Shown: piece after piece, positions 29,536 through 39,806 of the stretch | Numbering within the stretch: the first letter of the stretch is position 1 | Layout: each line of letters begins with the position of its first letter | Source of the DNA: an uncultured Thermoguttaceae bacterium | Lineage (GTDB): Bacteria > Planctomycetota > Planctomycetia > Pirellulales > Thermoguttaceae | DNA: 64,000 nt | NCBI GenBank assembly: GCA_938084835.1 | Contig: CALKER010000006.1 | Location: 1 to 64,000 of the forward strand | Direction: 5' to 3' | Translations under genes and position numbers: made by a program | The notes under the pieces: generated by a model | The model's database searches: none | Seen by the model: only the letters and a program-made list of their open reading frames with translations | What the model was told of the DNA's origin: nothing

Positions 29536-29540
29536 CCTCC
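29536..29540 (-). promoter_or_regulatory. Shine-Dalgarno that decides the GTG start of the Tat-exported protein
   Basis: On the minus strand GGAGG is followed by CAAAC and then GTG at 29530-29528. It is the strongest ribosome binding site in this cluster. Confidence 0.75.
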
Positions 29541-29626
29541 TTTAATCTCTGGCAGGTTCCAACGTCAACGGCTTCCCTTGCTCCCGTATTGCGTGATACT
29601 GGCCAGTGGCCTTTCCCCAACACCGT

Positions 29627-32600
29627 CTATAATCCCTCGGATCTTGCCGATTGTCCCGGTTTCTCGAGCATCCGCGGAAGGGAGATTCGCTCCCGCAGGA
29701 AGTCGGGGTAGTGTAGAAGCAGGTCGGCTAGAGCTTCGATCTGAAATTCCGGTGGACCCGGCAGAATTTCTTGACCTAACGGCGGACCAGTTGGGGGGAA
29801 GTTAGCCGGCATGGTGGTGTAAGGGATAACGCGCTTTGGGGCGGCAAGCCAGCGCCTAAGGAATTCACCTTTAAGGCGACCGGCGACCGCATCCAGCGGG
29901 GGGCCTACAGCGACTGTGGATAACTGACTCGGGCTCTGATCCCCAATCACATGGCACTTTCCACAAAACGTTTTTTGGTCCACAAGGATCTCTAAAGCTC
30001 GTAACCGTTGTTTTTGCCGATCCGACGGAAGCAGCGGGGTCTTCTGTCCCTGTCGGGGTTGCACCCCCGAAGGAGCAAGTTGAGCATTCTGACTTGACCC
30101 CTCAGTAAGTTCTCCAGGCGAAACACCTGGCGGTACGCCGGGATTTGCGTGTGGCAAACCTTGCAAGGGAGATACACCGGAAAATGTGTCCTCGCAGGGG
30201 ATGGGTCTCGGTGCGCCCCCCCAAGCTTCGCCAGAAGGGAACTGCTTGGATTTGGCAACCAACTCCGACCACTGGTCCCCTAGGTCCCAAGTGGGACGCC
30301 TCTGCCGATTTATATTGGAAAGCAGCTCGAAAAACTGAGCAATCGCATGGGCCTCGGTCGGGGATAAATGATAATGCGGCATTTGGTGAATGACGCTCGG
30401 GCGAATGACCCTGGGTTGCAGGAGATATTCCGCCGTCCAAGCCGAGGGTGTTTTTTCCCCTTGCATAGCCAGGGGCGGAGGAAGAAGATTCCACACGTCG
30501 GTGGGGGTGATTGCTCTCTCGTGTGCGATCTCCGGACCAAGGATCCCCGCTAGCCTCCCGCCTACGGCACTGCGAAAAGCCAATATGTGTGGTAATTCCC
30601 CCGGCAGGGGCGAGGTTCCCATAGGTTCGGCAGGCAGGCCAGCCTGGGTGGAACCAAGATCTTCAGAGTTTGCCTTCCGTAAATTTGCCGCAATTCCACT
30701 TGCTGCCTCCGGCGCAAGCAAGACGTGCCGTCGAGTTTCTCCTCGAAGGATCTGCCCATCACGAGTTGTTGCGGGGAAGCCACCCGGGAGTAACGGATGA
30801 TCTACCGGAGCTTTAGCCCAAGGTGGTGGAACCAGCGGCGAACAACTGCCAGTGGCCTCTATGCGTTGCGACATCACCCTAAACGGATCCTGAACTATCA
30901 CCTGGGGGCCGCCCACATCCCAAATGCTCCACGTGGTTTCGTGCGGGATCGGCCAAGCCGACCACAGATTAACGAAGTAGGTGGGACGATCCTCTGCATC
31001 CGGTTCTTCAATCGGTTCCCAGGTTTTGTCGCGCTCCACCATCCCCCATAACTGGTCCGTGAGAGTGAGCCGACGGGAAAGTTTGGGCCTTGGTACACCT
31101 GCTTTTATCCGCGTTTGAAGCCAGGGAAAGGTCGGTTCCGTGACTGAGACCACCAGTTTTTGCGGGGCATACTCTACCACAAATCGTTCCCAGTCAAGCA
31201 CGTGGCATTGCGCGCACCCAAGCCGGTCCACTAATTGAAGCCCGTCTGCTGCCAAAACCGCGTTTTTCTCGAGTCGTCCTTGCGCCCACTCGGGCACCGG
31301 TTGATTTCCCAGACCCAATACGAATGTCATCGCAGCAAGGAGCTCGCGTTCATTCCAGGTGAAGGCCGGCATCTGCAGCCGGTGGGTCCAATCTTTTTGC
31401 CCTGTGCGACCGTAATCAAAAGCTCGGGGCCGCTGAAGTTTAAGCCACAAAAAACCCTCTTTCCGCCCCTCCAAAAAATCTGCGAAAAATTTCTCCGCCT
31501 GCAAAGGTTCAGTGCGGGCATAAATTTCCCGCGTGGCATTCCCTGCTTCCTCGGGGCTGATTCCCTCGGGGGAGTCACGATTAGTGCGTTTAAGCAGCTC
31601 ATTGCCCCCTTTGCTTAAACTATTCCGCAGAGGCAACCGCGCGGAGAAATTAGGATCCTCCCCAGGGCGCGCGCTCGAATAGATCCATCGCGCCACAGCG
31701 GTCGCGAGTTCCCGCTCCCCGAAGTCCAACATTTCTGGCCATTTGTCGGCCCATCCGGTTAAGGGTGGTCCGATTGAAGCTGCTGTTTCAAGGCCGGGGA
31801 CTTCATGACAAGCGGCACACCCCCGGCGGCGCATGCTCTTTAGGGCTACATAACGTTTCCGTGCCTCCGAATTGGTGGGGAAACTTAGAACCTCTTCGTC
31901 GGGCCCCAACCGCGATACATCTTCGGGCGGAATCCCCTCTCGCGCCCACCGATCGGCGTTGTCGCGCGAGGTAAAGTCCGCAAGATAAAGCTGGGCAAGC
32001 TCAACGATCGCGTCCTCCTCAATCTGCGGGATTGATGCTGAACTCCACTCCCCGGGCTGAGTCAAAAATGCTATCAGGTCCGGAATGACTGATTGTCCTT
32101 CCCCGTTCGTAACGGACAGCGCACTGCCGGTCGCAGGGTGTGCCAGGCCATCTAAAGGCAATTCCTTTTGCTGTGGCGAGGCAGACTGCCCTGCGCGGGT
32201 GCTGCCGGCCATCCCGGGCGTATTCAAACTCATGGTAGGCATTGTCGTTCGGGGCGAAAGCTTCGAGGGGGCCACGAGCCAAGCCCTAAGCCAAGTCTTT
32301 CCCATTTCGGGTTTTAATTTCTCCGCCAACCGACTGAGTTCAGGTCCAAAATCCGAAGTTGCTTCCGGGAAACTGGTATGGGCATGACACGCTACACACC
32401 CCTGTCGCCGGAACTCTTTCCTACCGGATGTGGGGTCTCCCGACCGCCCCATTGCTGGGTTAAGTATTCCTTCCGCCGCCGTGTTGAGCGACAAAGTGGC
32501 GGTCTGCCTCTTCTGTGTCAGGTAAAACACGATGGAATGAATTTCTGCCCATTCCAATCTATAAGTCCTAGCGTGGTCACTTTCCGGCAAGTGCTCATAC

Positions 32601-34273
32601 AGACCGAAAAACCGGGGCATCCGACTGTGCCTCGAGTATGACTGCGGATCCCAAATGAAGGAGGCCATCCACGTAGGAGAAAGCTTCCACCACGCCAGCC
32701 GAAGACTTGGGCCGACTTTTCGCAGCGGGACCGGCGAATCCTGTTCCGCGGGCGAAAGAATTTTAATTCGACTCAATAACTCCCTTACTGCTTGTGTGGC
32801 CGGGGGGATGCCCTCCGCTAAGAGATCCTCCGCCACTCCGCGAAGCTCCCATCGAGCCGACTCCTTCCAAGGGCTTTGCCGGAGACTTGCTATCGTTGGC
32901 ACACCTACAGGTGGGAGCTTTACATTTTCCAGAATGGCTTCAGCTAGTTCATGCCAAGCCAGCTCACGCCGAAATTCGGGGCCGATTGATCTTCCAAAGG
33001 CGTCGGTGCCTTTGATTTCATGACAGCCAAAACATCCCAACTTTAGCACGGTGTGATAGCCCTCGAGCCACCGGTGCCCAACGCCGGAACCTTCCCAGAG
33101 ATGGGGTGCAAGAAGCTCCGGACGGTGGTGACACCGGTTGCAGGTGGCTTCTATAAGCTCTTTTGGGTGCATTGTCAGTGTCCATCGCGTGTGCGAGCGG
33201 CTGGGCCGGTTTGCACCTTCCAAATGACGGTCACTTACTATGTGCGAATTTGATACCGGACTGGTGGAGTTCGCTCTGTGCCCGGCCGAGGCCCAATCGG
33301 CGGCTGCCCCTTGCCCCCCATGGCACACGGTGCACCCAAATTGCTGTGCGGGATGTGGGCTTTGGGGTGCGACGACTAGCTCCGGGTACGGGTGAGCCGC
33401 ATACGGATGGGGAAGTCCCCGCCGGAGGTAAACTTCCGCTCCGCCCGTTTTCGCTATGGACGCAAGCAGCATTTGAGCAGCCTGCCCGGCACTGGCAGGG
33501 CGAGAAGTGTTGATGGCTACAATCCTGTCACCGGGTGAAAACCCGGCTTCCGCACCTCGTGTCCCGGGTCGTACGTCGGCGATAATGATCGCCCTTTTGC
33601 CAAGAAACGTCACGTCCGCCAAGAGAAGGCCGACTTCATGCGCAAGTATCCGGACGGCATCGCCAATTTGAGACAGTTGCCACGGTGCATCTGCCCGGTT
33701 GGATAACGGCCCGTTAGGCAAAAAGGTGTTCTCGTCTCCCCTGCTAGCTGGATCTAACCCGCTCAGCAAGATGCGAACCATTCGCTCGGGGAGTAGGTCC
33801 ACACTTGGAAACAAGTGTAAATTCCGAGGCGACATCCCTTGGTGACAAGTTATACAGCGATCGACCCGAGGAACAGGACCAAACGGCATCTCGAGGGGCA
33901 AGCCTTCTAGCCGGAGCTCTTCCACCTCAACGCGCCGCACAAATGGCTCGAGGAAGGGCAATCCAAAAATCCAGCGGACCCACCAGGGTTTCGGCCTTGG
34001 GGGCTGGAAGGCCAGCTGTTGTTCCCGCAACGCTGCCTCCGTTGCCCATTCCCGATCGAACCGCTCAATCTCCTGGAGCAGGGGGACAAGGTGCTCTCGG
34101 TACTCCAGCTGATAACGCTTCCAAGGACGATTGTGATCGACAACAAGGACAAGCACGGTCGTTCCGACAAAAGCACAGGCCGCCAAGCCGAACAAGCAAT
34201 GAAGCTTTCGGATATCAAAGAAAAAATCGGGAGAAGAAACGGATACGTCTGATCGACTCGAAGGTTGCTTCAT
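29627..34273 (-). CDS. Giant octaheme c-type cytochrome with PDZ domain
   Basis: A 1548-residue membrane-anchored, periplasmic protein. An N-terminal helix at about 25-45 is followed by a charged helical stretch. Eight CxxCH heme sites start at residues 140, 314, 378, 414, 626, 819, 1020 and 1437. A PDZ domain sits between hemes 1 and 2 (about 230-286), with RGAEAGFSPGDRIVAIN as the signature. The segments around hemes 5-8 look like tandem mono-heme cytochrome c domains with MPxF/MP ligand regions (SRMPRFFGLYEH, TTMPTMSLN, QMPAFTWNE, TTMPANFPP). Long Pro/Ser/Gly linkers separate them. It is the first gene of the cluster with a Tat protein, a cytochrome lipoprotein and COX15-like protein, so it should carry electrons to or from a membrane complex encoded elsewhere. 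Confidence 0.93.
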   Translation of the reverse strand: MKQPSSRSDVSVSSPDFFFDIRKLHCLFGLAACAFVGTTVLVLVVDHNRPWKRYQLEYREHLVPLLQEIERFDREWATEAALREQQLAFQPPRPKPWWVRWIFGLPFLEPFVRRVEVEELRLEGLPLEMPFGPVPRVDRCITCHQGMSPRNLHLFPSVDLLPERMVRILLSGLDPASRGDENTFLPNGPLSNRADAPWQLSQIGDAVRILAHEVGLLLADVTFLGKRAIIIADVRPGTRGAEAGFSPGDRIVAINTSRPASAGQAAQMLLASIAKTGGAEVYLRRGLPHPYAAHPYPELVVAPQSPHPAQQFGCTVCHGGQGAAADWASAGHRANSTSPVSNSHIVSDRHLEGANRPSRSHTRWTLTMHPKELIEATCNRCHHRPELLAPHLWEGSGVGHRWLEGYHTVLKLGCFGCHEIKGTDAFGRSIGPEFRRELAWHELAEAILENVKLPPVGVPTIASLRQSPWKESARWELRGVAEDLLAEGIPPATQAVRELLSRIKILSPAEQDSPVPLRKVGPSLRLAWWKLSPTWMASFIWDPQSYSRHSRMPRFFGLYEHLPESDHARTYRLEWAEIHSIVFYLTQKRQTATLSLNTAAEGILNPAMGRSGDPTSGRKEFRRQGCVACHAHTSFPEATSDFGPELSRLAEKLKPEMGKTWLRAWLVAPSKLSPRTTMPTMSLNTPGMAGSTRAGQSASPQQKELPLDGLAHPATGSALSVTNGEGQSVIPDLIAFLTQPGEWSSASIPQIEEDAIVELAQLYLADFTSRDNADRWAREGIPPEDVSRLGPDEEVLSFPTNSEARKRYVALKSMRRRGCAACHEVPGLETAASIGPPLTGWADKWPEMLDFGERELATAVARWIYSSARPGEDPNFSARLPLRNSLSKGGNELLKRTNRDSPEGISPEEAGNATREIYARTEPLQAEKFFADFLEGRKEGFLWLKLQRPRAFDYGRTGQKDWTHRLQMPAFTWNERELLAAMTFVLGLGNQPVPEWAQGRLEKNAVLAADGLQLVDRLGCAQCHVLDWERFVVEYAPQKLVVSVTEPTFPWLQTRIKAGVPRPKLSRRLTLTDQLWGMVERDKTWEPIEEPDAEDRPTYFVNLWSAWPIPHETTWSIWDVGGPQVIVQDPFRVMSQRIEATGSCSPLVPPPWAKAPVDHPLLPGGFPATTRDGQILRGETRRHVLLAPEAASGIAANLRKANSEDLGSTQAGLPAEPMGTSPLPGELPHILAFRSAVGGRLAGILGPEIAHERAITPTDVWNLLPPPLAMQGEKTPSAWTAEYLLQPRVIRPSVIHQMPHYHLSPTEAHAIAQFFELLSNINRQRRPTWDLGDQWSELVAKSKQFPSGEAWGGAPRPIPCEDTFSGVSPLQGLPHANPGVPPGVSPGELTEGSSQNAQLAPSGVQPRQGQKTPLLPSDRQKQRLRALEILVDQKTFCGKCHVIGDQSPSQLSTVAVGPPLDAVAGRLKGEFLRRWLAAPKRVIPYTTMPANFPPTGPPLGQEILPGPPEFQIEALADLLLHYPDFLRERISLPRMLEKPGQSARSEGL

Positions 34274-35488
34274 GAAGCGACTTCGATTCTGTGTTTTAAA
34301 GCGGTTTTTATTTGCGGGAAAAAATCACACGGAGTCCCCGGCTTGGCCCAATCTCAGAGCCCCTTTACGGGGGCGGAGCGCCAAGCTGTTCCGCAGCTGA
34401 GTCGAGCACCACCTCAAAGCCCCACGATGCAGGCGGAGCCTTACCGAATCCTCCACCGTGTGCACCGGTTCGGCCATTTTGGGGCTCTAGGCCATCTTTC
34501 CAGCCAGGAGGGTGAGTTCAATTTGTCCAAATGGCGAGATTTTAAGCCTTGACCGAGTACTGAAGGGTTTTAGCCTTTTTTCCTTACAAAACCGATTTCT
34601 CCCTTCTGGTTCTCCCGGCCCGAATTGGTTTTCAAATGACCTGCAATATGACTTGTACTCATTGGGGTGGGAATCTATCCCCTCCGGCATGGAACGCGGG
34701 CCATTATTCAATCGGATCTTTAACCCAAAGATTAAAATTTGCACCGCCCTGAAGCAAGTGCCGAATGTCCTCGCCGGTGTCCAACTTACCGGGACCGATC
34801 TACTAGAACACCAAAAGCTTCGGCGGGCGGCCTACCGTTGCCGAAAAGGTGCTAAGTTTCGCCATCGAAATCTGAGCGATCGATGCTTCCTTCCAGCCGT
34901 AAACTTCTCCAGAACAACGGTCGTCAGCATTTTATGCTCTTACGACAAGATCGAACCTGCGATATGTTTAAAAGACGGGACGGCAGCCCCGCCGCCCCCT
35001 GGATCTCCCGCCCGAATGTGGGTGACGCTTTGCCATTTTTGGGGATGCTGGAACTGTCTTCCCCAATTGCCGAAGTAATGTCCGGCTAAACTCGTGAAAT
35101 TACTGCTTTCGCCCGCTTCGCAAAAAATGCCTAAGGGTAAGCCTAGGAGTGTTTCTCCTTTCTCCTTCGCTAGTTTTATGTCTCTTCCTGATATGGGAAG
35201 GGGTGTAAAGTACCACGCTTGGCAAGAGTCCCCTTCGTCTTAACCCGATTTCGCGGAAAAGTTTCAATCGTCTTCTCCCGTCGTTTACGAACTGTGATGT
35301 AAATGTAAATAACGGCTTTCCTGAAAGGAGAAGCGTAGCGGGTTTGGTCAAAGGCAAATTGAGATCAGAACGTTTCGGGCAGGTGGACCCAGGGAAGGAG
35401 CTTCAAGACCAGATCAACTGTGCGCGCTTTTCTTTACGCGATTTTTTGATATGCCTCCTCTGCATCCTGGAGCCATCACACACTCAAG
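34274..35488. other. Gene-poor region upstream of the octaheme cytochrome
   Basis: About 1.2 kb between the start of the giant cytochrome gene and the tRNA. The promoter of the minus-strand cytochrome cluster must lie in its left part. All open frames are short and lack domain resemblance. No repeat or RNA structure was recognised. Confidence 0.45.
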
Positions 35489-35576
35489 CGGATGGGGAGG
35501 GATTCGAACCCCCGGTACCCTTTTGGGGTACTGCGGTTTTCAAGACCGCCGCCTTCGACCACTCGGCCACCCATCC
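35489..35576 (-). tRNA. tRNA-Ser (anticodon UGA)
   Basis: The reverse complement folds as a class II tRNA of about 88 bases. The 7-bp acceptor stem is GGATGGG/CCCATCC. The D-arm contains GGCCGAGTGGTCGAAGGC, and the anticodon loop is CTTGAAA with anticodon TGA. A long variable arm (GTACCCCAAAAGGGTAC) is typical of serine tRNAs, and the T-arm contains GGTTCGAATCC. The discriminator base is G and CCA is not encoded. It reads UCN serine codons and stands alone in a gene-poor stretch. Confidence 0.96.
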
Positions 35577-37021
35577 AAGCTGACCAAAGAAAATGGCCCC
35601 TCACAATGAGTTTCGCAACTTAAAAACCATTTGGGCCTGTGTGTCGGGAGCACCCCCAATTCTTTTCCCGCCATCTTGTCAATCCAGGGTTTCAAACCTG
35701 GGGGGTTAATGGCATTTGCCAACCACCATCAGAGCCCGCGTTCTCTCGAGAGGTTGTTGTGGGAAATTCTCGCCATTTTCCCACGACCACTGGAGCCCGC
35801 CGAAAGCGGAAACGGCACGCCAAACAATACTAAACTTTACCAAACGATACCAAAATAAGGAAATCCATGGTTCTTTCGGAAACCGAGCCCAAGGCAACGA
35901 AGCTCGTTTTGTGCCACTCGTAATTTTCCGTTCGTTCTGTGGTTGCTGGTTTCGTCTCGCCAAAGCATTTAGCACTAGTTTCGTAGTGTTAATTTTAAGA
36001 TTTGCTTGGACTGGAAACAATGAAGGTTGATTTGACCGGGTGTTGCCGTAGGCATCCGGATTTACCCGGAAGACCCGGATATTCTCGTTCAAGTGAGAGT
36101 TGGCGGCGAAGATCGTTTTAAGCATCGAAAAGACCGATGGTCGCTTTTTCGCCCCTCCAACCATTGGGTATCCGACAGTTGCCGCCTCTCCGAATCTTTG
36201 GGTGGGCGGGGGCTTGAAGAGTCGTGGGATTAAGGGACGGGAACGTTGGGAAATCCACTTCGTGCGCTGAATCCACCGGGCCACGACCCGGGTGACCTAG
36301 GCCCTGCCTCACTGTTCCGTAAACCGTGCAATTTTGGAGGGAGATCGTTGTTCGAAGCGGCACACTCTTTTTGTCGCACTTTATGATTTTTGTTTTTACT
36401 TCTTATCCTTTTTGAGTTTTGCTGGAGGTGATTAGTTATTCGAGTGAAGACACTGTCACTGTTATGGAGGAGATGGTGCGAAACTTCCAGCTGTTTTTCT
36501 TGAATGCTTCCGCTCTTATTTTCGCAAGGTGCACTAACCCGGAATTAAGTCAAATGTATTGGTGGATCATCCCCCTGCCGGATTCAGCGGCGTTGGGGGG
36601 CCAGGGGCCAGTTGAAGCCTTTTTCTGGCGGCACCCGCCGGGGTACGTTTGCTCTCCCTGAAGCCCGCTGACGACGGAAATTAAGCCTTTTCCTTCGAAA
36701 GTTGGGTGGTTTTCGTTACGGGGGGAATATTTTCGCGCCCTGTAGCAATCCGTGGCCCAACAGCCAGAAAAATTGGTAATTCTTGCAACCTCGGCGTGGC
36801 CTGATTACTATGTCGGAAGTTAGCGGTAGTCCGTTGGAAAGCCGCCGAAGAGCTAGCTGATGCGGCCTCTGAGGAATGGTGGCGACATGTCGGAAATTTT
36901 GTTCTTTGTACGAGCGGTTATCTTTAGCGCAATAAGGGCGGAGAGATTTGGCTTAATTGGCCTTTAAGCGAGACTGTTCGGGGAAGCATAGTTAGAGTAA
37001 ATAATACGAGGGAAACCGGTC
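35577..37021. other. Gene-poor region between tRNA-Ser and the secreted TPR gene
   Basis: About 1.4 kb with no supported gene. A 192-codon minus-strand frame (35706-36284) has no signal, domain or ribosome binding site, and I regard it as chance. Around 35818-35858 there are short imperfect repeats of CCAAAC and ATACC. The tRNA promoter must lie just right of 35576. Confidence 0.45.
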
Positions 37022-37951
37022 ATGCGGACCTATTTGGCAGTGGCACTTGCGGTGGGCGGGATTCTCAGTTATGCCAAGGTTGGTTTTGCCCAGGATCCGG
37101 TGTTGAGTCGGCTTTACGGGTCGGCCGTTCACGAGTTTTACGGCGGCAACTATGCCAAAGCCCATGAGCTTCTCAGCCGGGCCATCGATATGGGGCTGCA
37201 AGATCCTCGGGCCTACTATTTTCGGGGATTGGCCTACCTGAAGTTGGGCCGCCCAGATGAGGCGGAAGATGACTTTCGAACTGGCGCGGAGATCGAAGCT
37301 CGGGACGCGGGGATTTTTTACGACGTGGGGCGGTCACTTGAGCGAATTCAAGGCCGAGCTCGAATGATTCTCGAGCGCCATCGCCTTTCCGCGCGAACGA
37401 CAGCTTATCGTCGAGCTTTGGAAATTCATCGCGAGCGATACGGCGAACAGCAAGCGCGCCAACGTGGCTTCATTTTGGAACAGGCTACTCCCCCTCCCCC
37501 CACTAAGGTAGGTCCACCTGCCCTTCCCTTGCCCCAAGTGGAGCAAAGTCCGGCACTTCCCGTACCCCCCTTTGGTATCCCACCCACCGGAATGAGAACT
37601 GCACCTCCAGCTGAAATGGGACAGGAGGTAGTCTCGCAGCCTGGCAGAGAGGTGGCACCAAAGGAGGTGCAACCCGGAGAAAAAGTCGAGGCGGAGAAAA
37701 TACCCGAGGCATGGCCCCCACAAATGCCCGGGGCACTGCCTGTTCCGCCCTCTCTCCCCTTGCCGCCTGGTCAAATGCCAGAAGAGGAGAGCCAATCCAT
37801 GGGGGAGGAGGTCGAAGCCACTGAAGACACCGGTGAAAACGCTCTGGAGGAGGAAACAGAGACGGAACTAATTGAGAGTGAAATGATGGAAGAGGAGTCG
37901 CCAGCCTCAGATGAACTGCTGCCCCTGCCTTTTTTTAATCTCGGGAGCTAG
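37022..37951 (+). CDS. Secreted TPR protein with proline-rich and acidic tail
   Basis: A 309-residue exported protein. A signal peptide (LAVALAVGGILSYAKVGFAQ) is followed by two to three tetratricopeptide repeats at about 28-105 (AVHEFYGGNYAKAHELLSRA, PRAYYFRGLAYLKLGRPDEA). A basic helix comes next (about 108-145), then a proline-rich stretch and a strongly acidic Glu-rich C terminus (about 255-295). GAGGG precedes the ATG by about nine bases. The TPR part may bind another envelope protein, and the acidic tail could bind cations or keep the protein soluble. I do not recognise a named family. It is a single gene with long gaps on both sides. Confidence 0.82.
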   Translation: MRTYLAVALAVGGILSYAKVGFAQDPVLSRLYGSAVHEFYGGNYAKAHELLSRAIDMGLQDPRAYYFRGLAYLKLGRPDEAEDDFRTGAEIEARDAGIFYDVGRSLERIQGRARMILERHRLSARTTAYRRALEIHRERYGEQQARQRGFILEQATPPPPTKVGPPALPLPQVEQSPALPVPPFGIPPTGMRTAPPAEMGQEVVSQPGREVAPKEVQPGEKVEAEKIPEAWPPQMPGALPVPPSLPLPPGQMPEEESQSMGEEVEATEDTGENALEEETETELIESEMMEEESPASDELLPLPFFNLGS

Positions 37952-39077
37952 TCGGGGTGTATGCCCGCGGCGGGATTGTCGTGGCTCTGTTATCTAAAGC
38001 CTGTTCCAACTGATGGAGGTGGGCTGAGTAAAATAGCTGGCTTACAGGAAAGAGTGCGCAAATCACTAGCCTACCGATGGTTATTACTTATCGCCGGTTA
38101 GGAGCCTAAATGGCAGCACCCGTACAACGGAGCTTTTCTGGTATTCACCGGCCAAATCGAAATTCCCGTGTTTGGCCAGGCTAGTAGCCCGGCTTTGACC
38201 GATTGGGCAGTGGGGCTCCTAGCAGGGGGGAGGTTCGGCTCTCGAGCGGACAGGCCTCTTTGCAAACTGGTGTGGGGCGGAATCTCCCGCGGCCCATTTG
38301 GGGTTATCGCATGGTGGCCTGTAACCGACGAGGAAGTGCCGCTCTTCTGCTCACATCTTCCGCAACATGTTTTTGAGTGGCCCAATGCCCATTAGCCGCA
38401 AATTAATAAAAGGTGAGGACCGGCGAGCTTTCCGCGGTGTCGTAAATATGTGTGGCTTCGTGGCAAACCGTCGCCATGAAGCAGGTTGCATTACACCCTA
38501 TAAGATGTGCATTCCGCGAGAAAATTTTTTTGGGGCTGATGGTACGACTTTAGATTTTGCCGCAATTGGTCACAAAATGGCTCATCCCTACCATGCACGG
38601 GCGGATGGAGGTTCTTCCGAAGGGCATCGCAAGTGCTTATAATGCCAGGTGAGTTTGACTTGTAAAAAGTCAGACGCAAGCCACCTGGCGGTCGAGGCCA
38701 GTCTTCCCGTTTACGACTTGTGTACCTGACCCTTGTAAACGAATTAAGTTCATTAGTGGGAGTGGCGCGAGTGAAAAAGCCTGCTGCCGGCAATTCGTGG
38801 CAGAGCTCCGAGTTCTGAACCTCGTATTGCATTAAGGCCTTGTTAATCTGTACATCAACATCTGAAAAACTTGCGGTAGCAGGTTTTTGTGGACCGAAGG
38901 TTAGGGCGAGGCACGATTGCCGGTTGTGGCCGGAAATGGAAGTTGACTCTTTCGTAGACCCGCACGAACAGATTTCCTGGCAATCGCGGCCACGCATATA
39001 TGTAAACACAACAAGTGGCAAACGTCGGGACGGTATTCATCGTTTTTGACACCAGAAGTGTCGAGGAGGGGAGTCGA
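37952..39077. other. Intergenic gap, no gene seen
   Basis: About 1.1 kb between the secreted TPR gene and the DUF1080 gene. No supported gene; a 176-codon minus-strand frame here has no domain or ribosome binding site. No repeat or RNA gene recognised. Confidence 0.45.
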
Positions 39078-39806
39078 ATGTGGCAGCGCTTAGGGCAAAC
39101 ACAGACGATCTTAACAATTTCACTGATTATTTTCGGAGCGATTGCTGGCTATGGATCTGCAGAGCAGCTAGCCTTAGAGGGTCCTCCACCTCTTGAGCCG
39201 GATGCCTCAGGGTGGCAAGCTCTTTTTGCTCCCGACTTATCCGATGCGATCTATCCGCCGGGTGTGTGGCGTTTTACCGATGGAGTTCTTAGCGCTGATG
39301 AGGATCAATGCATTTGGACCAAGAGGCGTTACAAGAACTTTATATTGTCCTTGGAGTTTAAGACCGCGGAGGCTAGTAACAGCGGTGTCATTGTATACTG
39401 CAGTGATTTGAACAATTGGATTCCCAATTCGATCGAGATTCAGATCTGCGATGACTTTTCGGAAAAGTGGGCGAAAATGCCACCCACTTGGCATTGTGGC
39501 GCAATTTTCGGACGTCTTGCGCCGACGAAATCTATGGTTCGGAAGCCAGGTGAATGGAATCGCATGGTCATAAAGTGTGTGGGACCGATGATTTATGTGG
39601 TTCTCAATGGTGAACTTGTGACCACTATGGATATGAGAAAGTGGACGTCCGCAAAGGTGAACCCTGATGGGAGCTCGATTCCACCCTGGCTTAGCAAGCC
39701 GGCGGCCGAACTACCCCAAGAAGGGCATATCGGGCTGCAGGGAAAGCATCATGGAGCGCCCATTTACTTCCGGAATATTAAAATCTTGGAGCTTGCCGGG
39801 GAGTGA
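39078..39806 (+). CDS. DUF1080 (3-keto-disaccharide hydrolase-type) secreted protein
   Basis: A 242-residue exported protein. The ATG at 39078 is preceded by a strong GGAGGGG about six bases away, and the protein then begins with a signal peptide (TILTISLIIFGAIAGYGSA). The DUF1080 fold follows, a LamG-like beta sandwich with the landmarks WQALFAPD, GVWRFTDGVLSADE, LSLEFKT, NSGVIVYC, WNRMVIKCVG, HIGLQGKHHGAPIYFRNIKI. DUF1080 proteins are abundant in planctomycetes. Some have been assigned 3-keto-glycoside hydrolase activity on oxidised disaccharides, others carbohydrate binding. The gene sits upstream of a beta-propeller protein on the same strand, 328 bases away. Confidence 0.9.
   Translation: MWQRLGQTQTILTISLIIFGAIAGYGSAEQLALEGPPPLEPDASGWQALFAPDLSDAIYPPGVWRFTDGVLSADEDQCIWTKRRYKNFILSLEFKTAEASNSGVIVYCSDLNNWIPNSIEIQICDDFSEKWAKMPPTWHCGAIFGRLAPTKSMVRKPGEWNRMVIKCVGPMIYVVLNGELVTTMDMRKWTSAKVNPDGSSIPPWLSKPAAELPQEGHIGLQGKHHGAPIYFRNIKILELAGE

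Noticed and set aside
35706-36284. 192-codon minus-strand open frame in the gap after the tRNA
   Set aside because: It has no recognisable domain, no signal peptide and no ribosome binding site, and its composition looks random.
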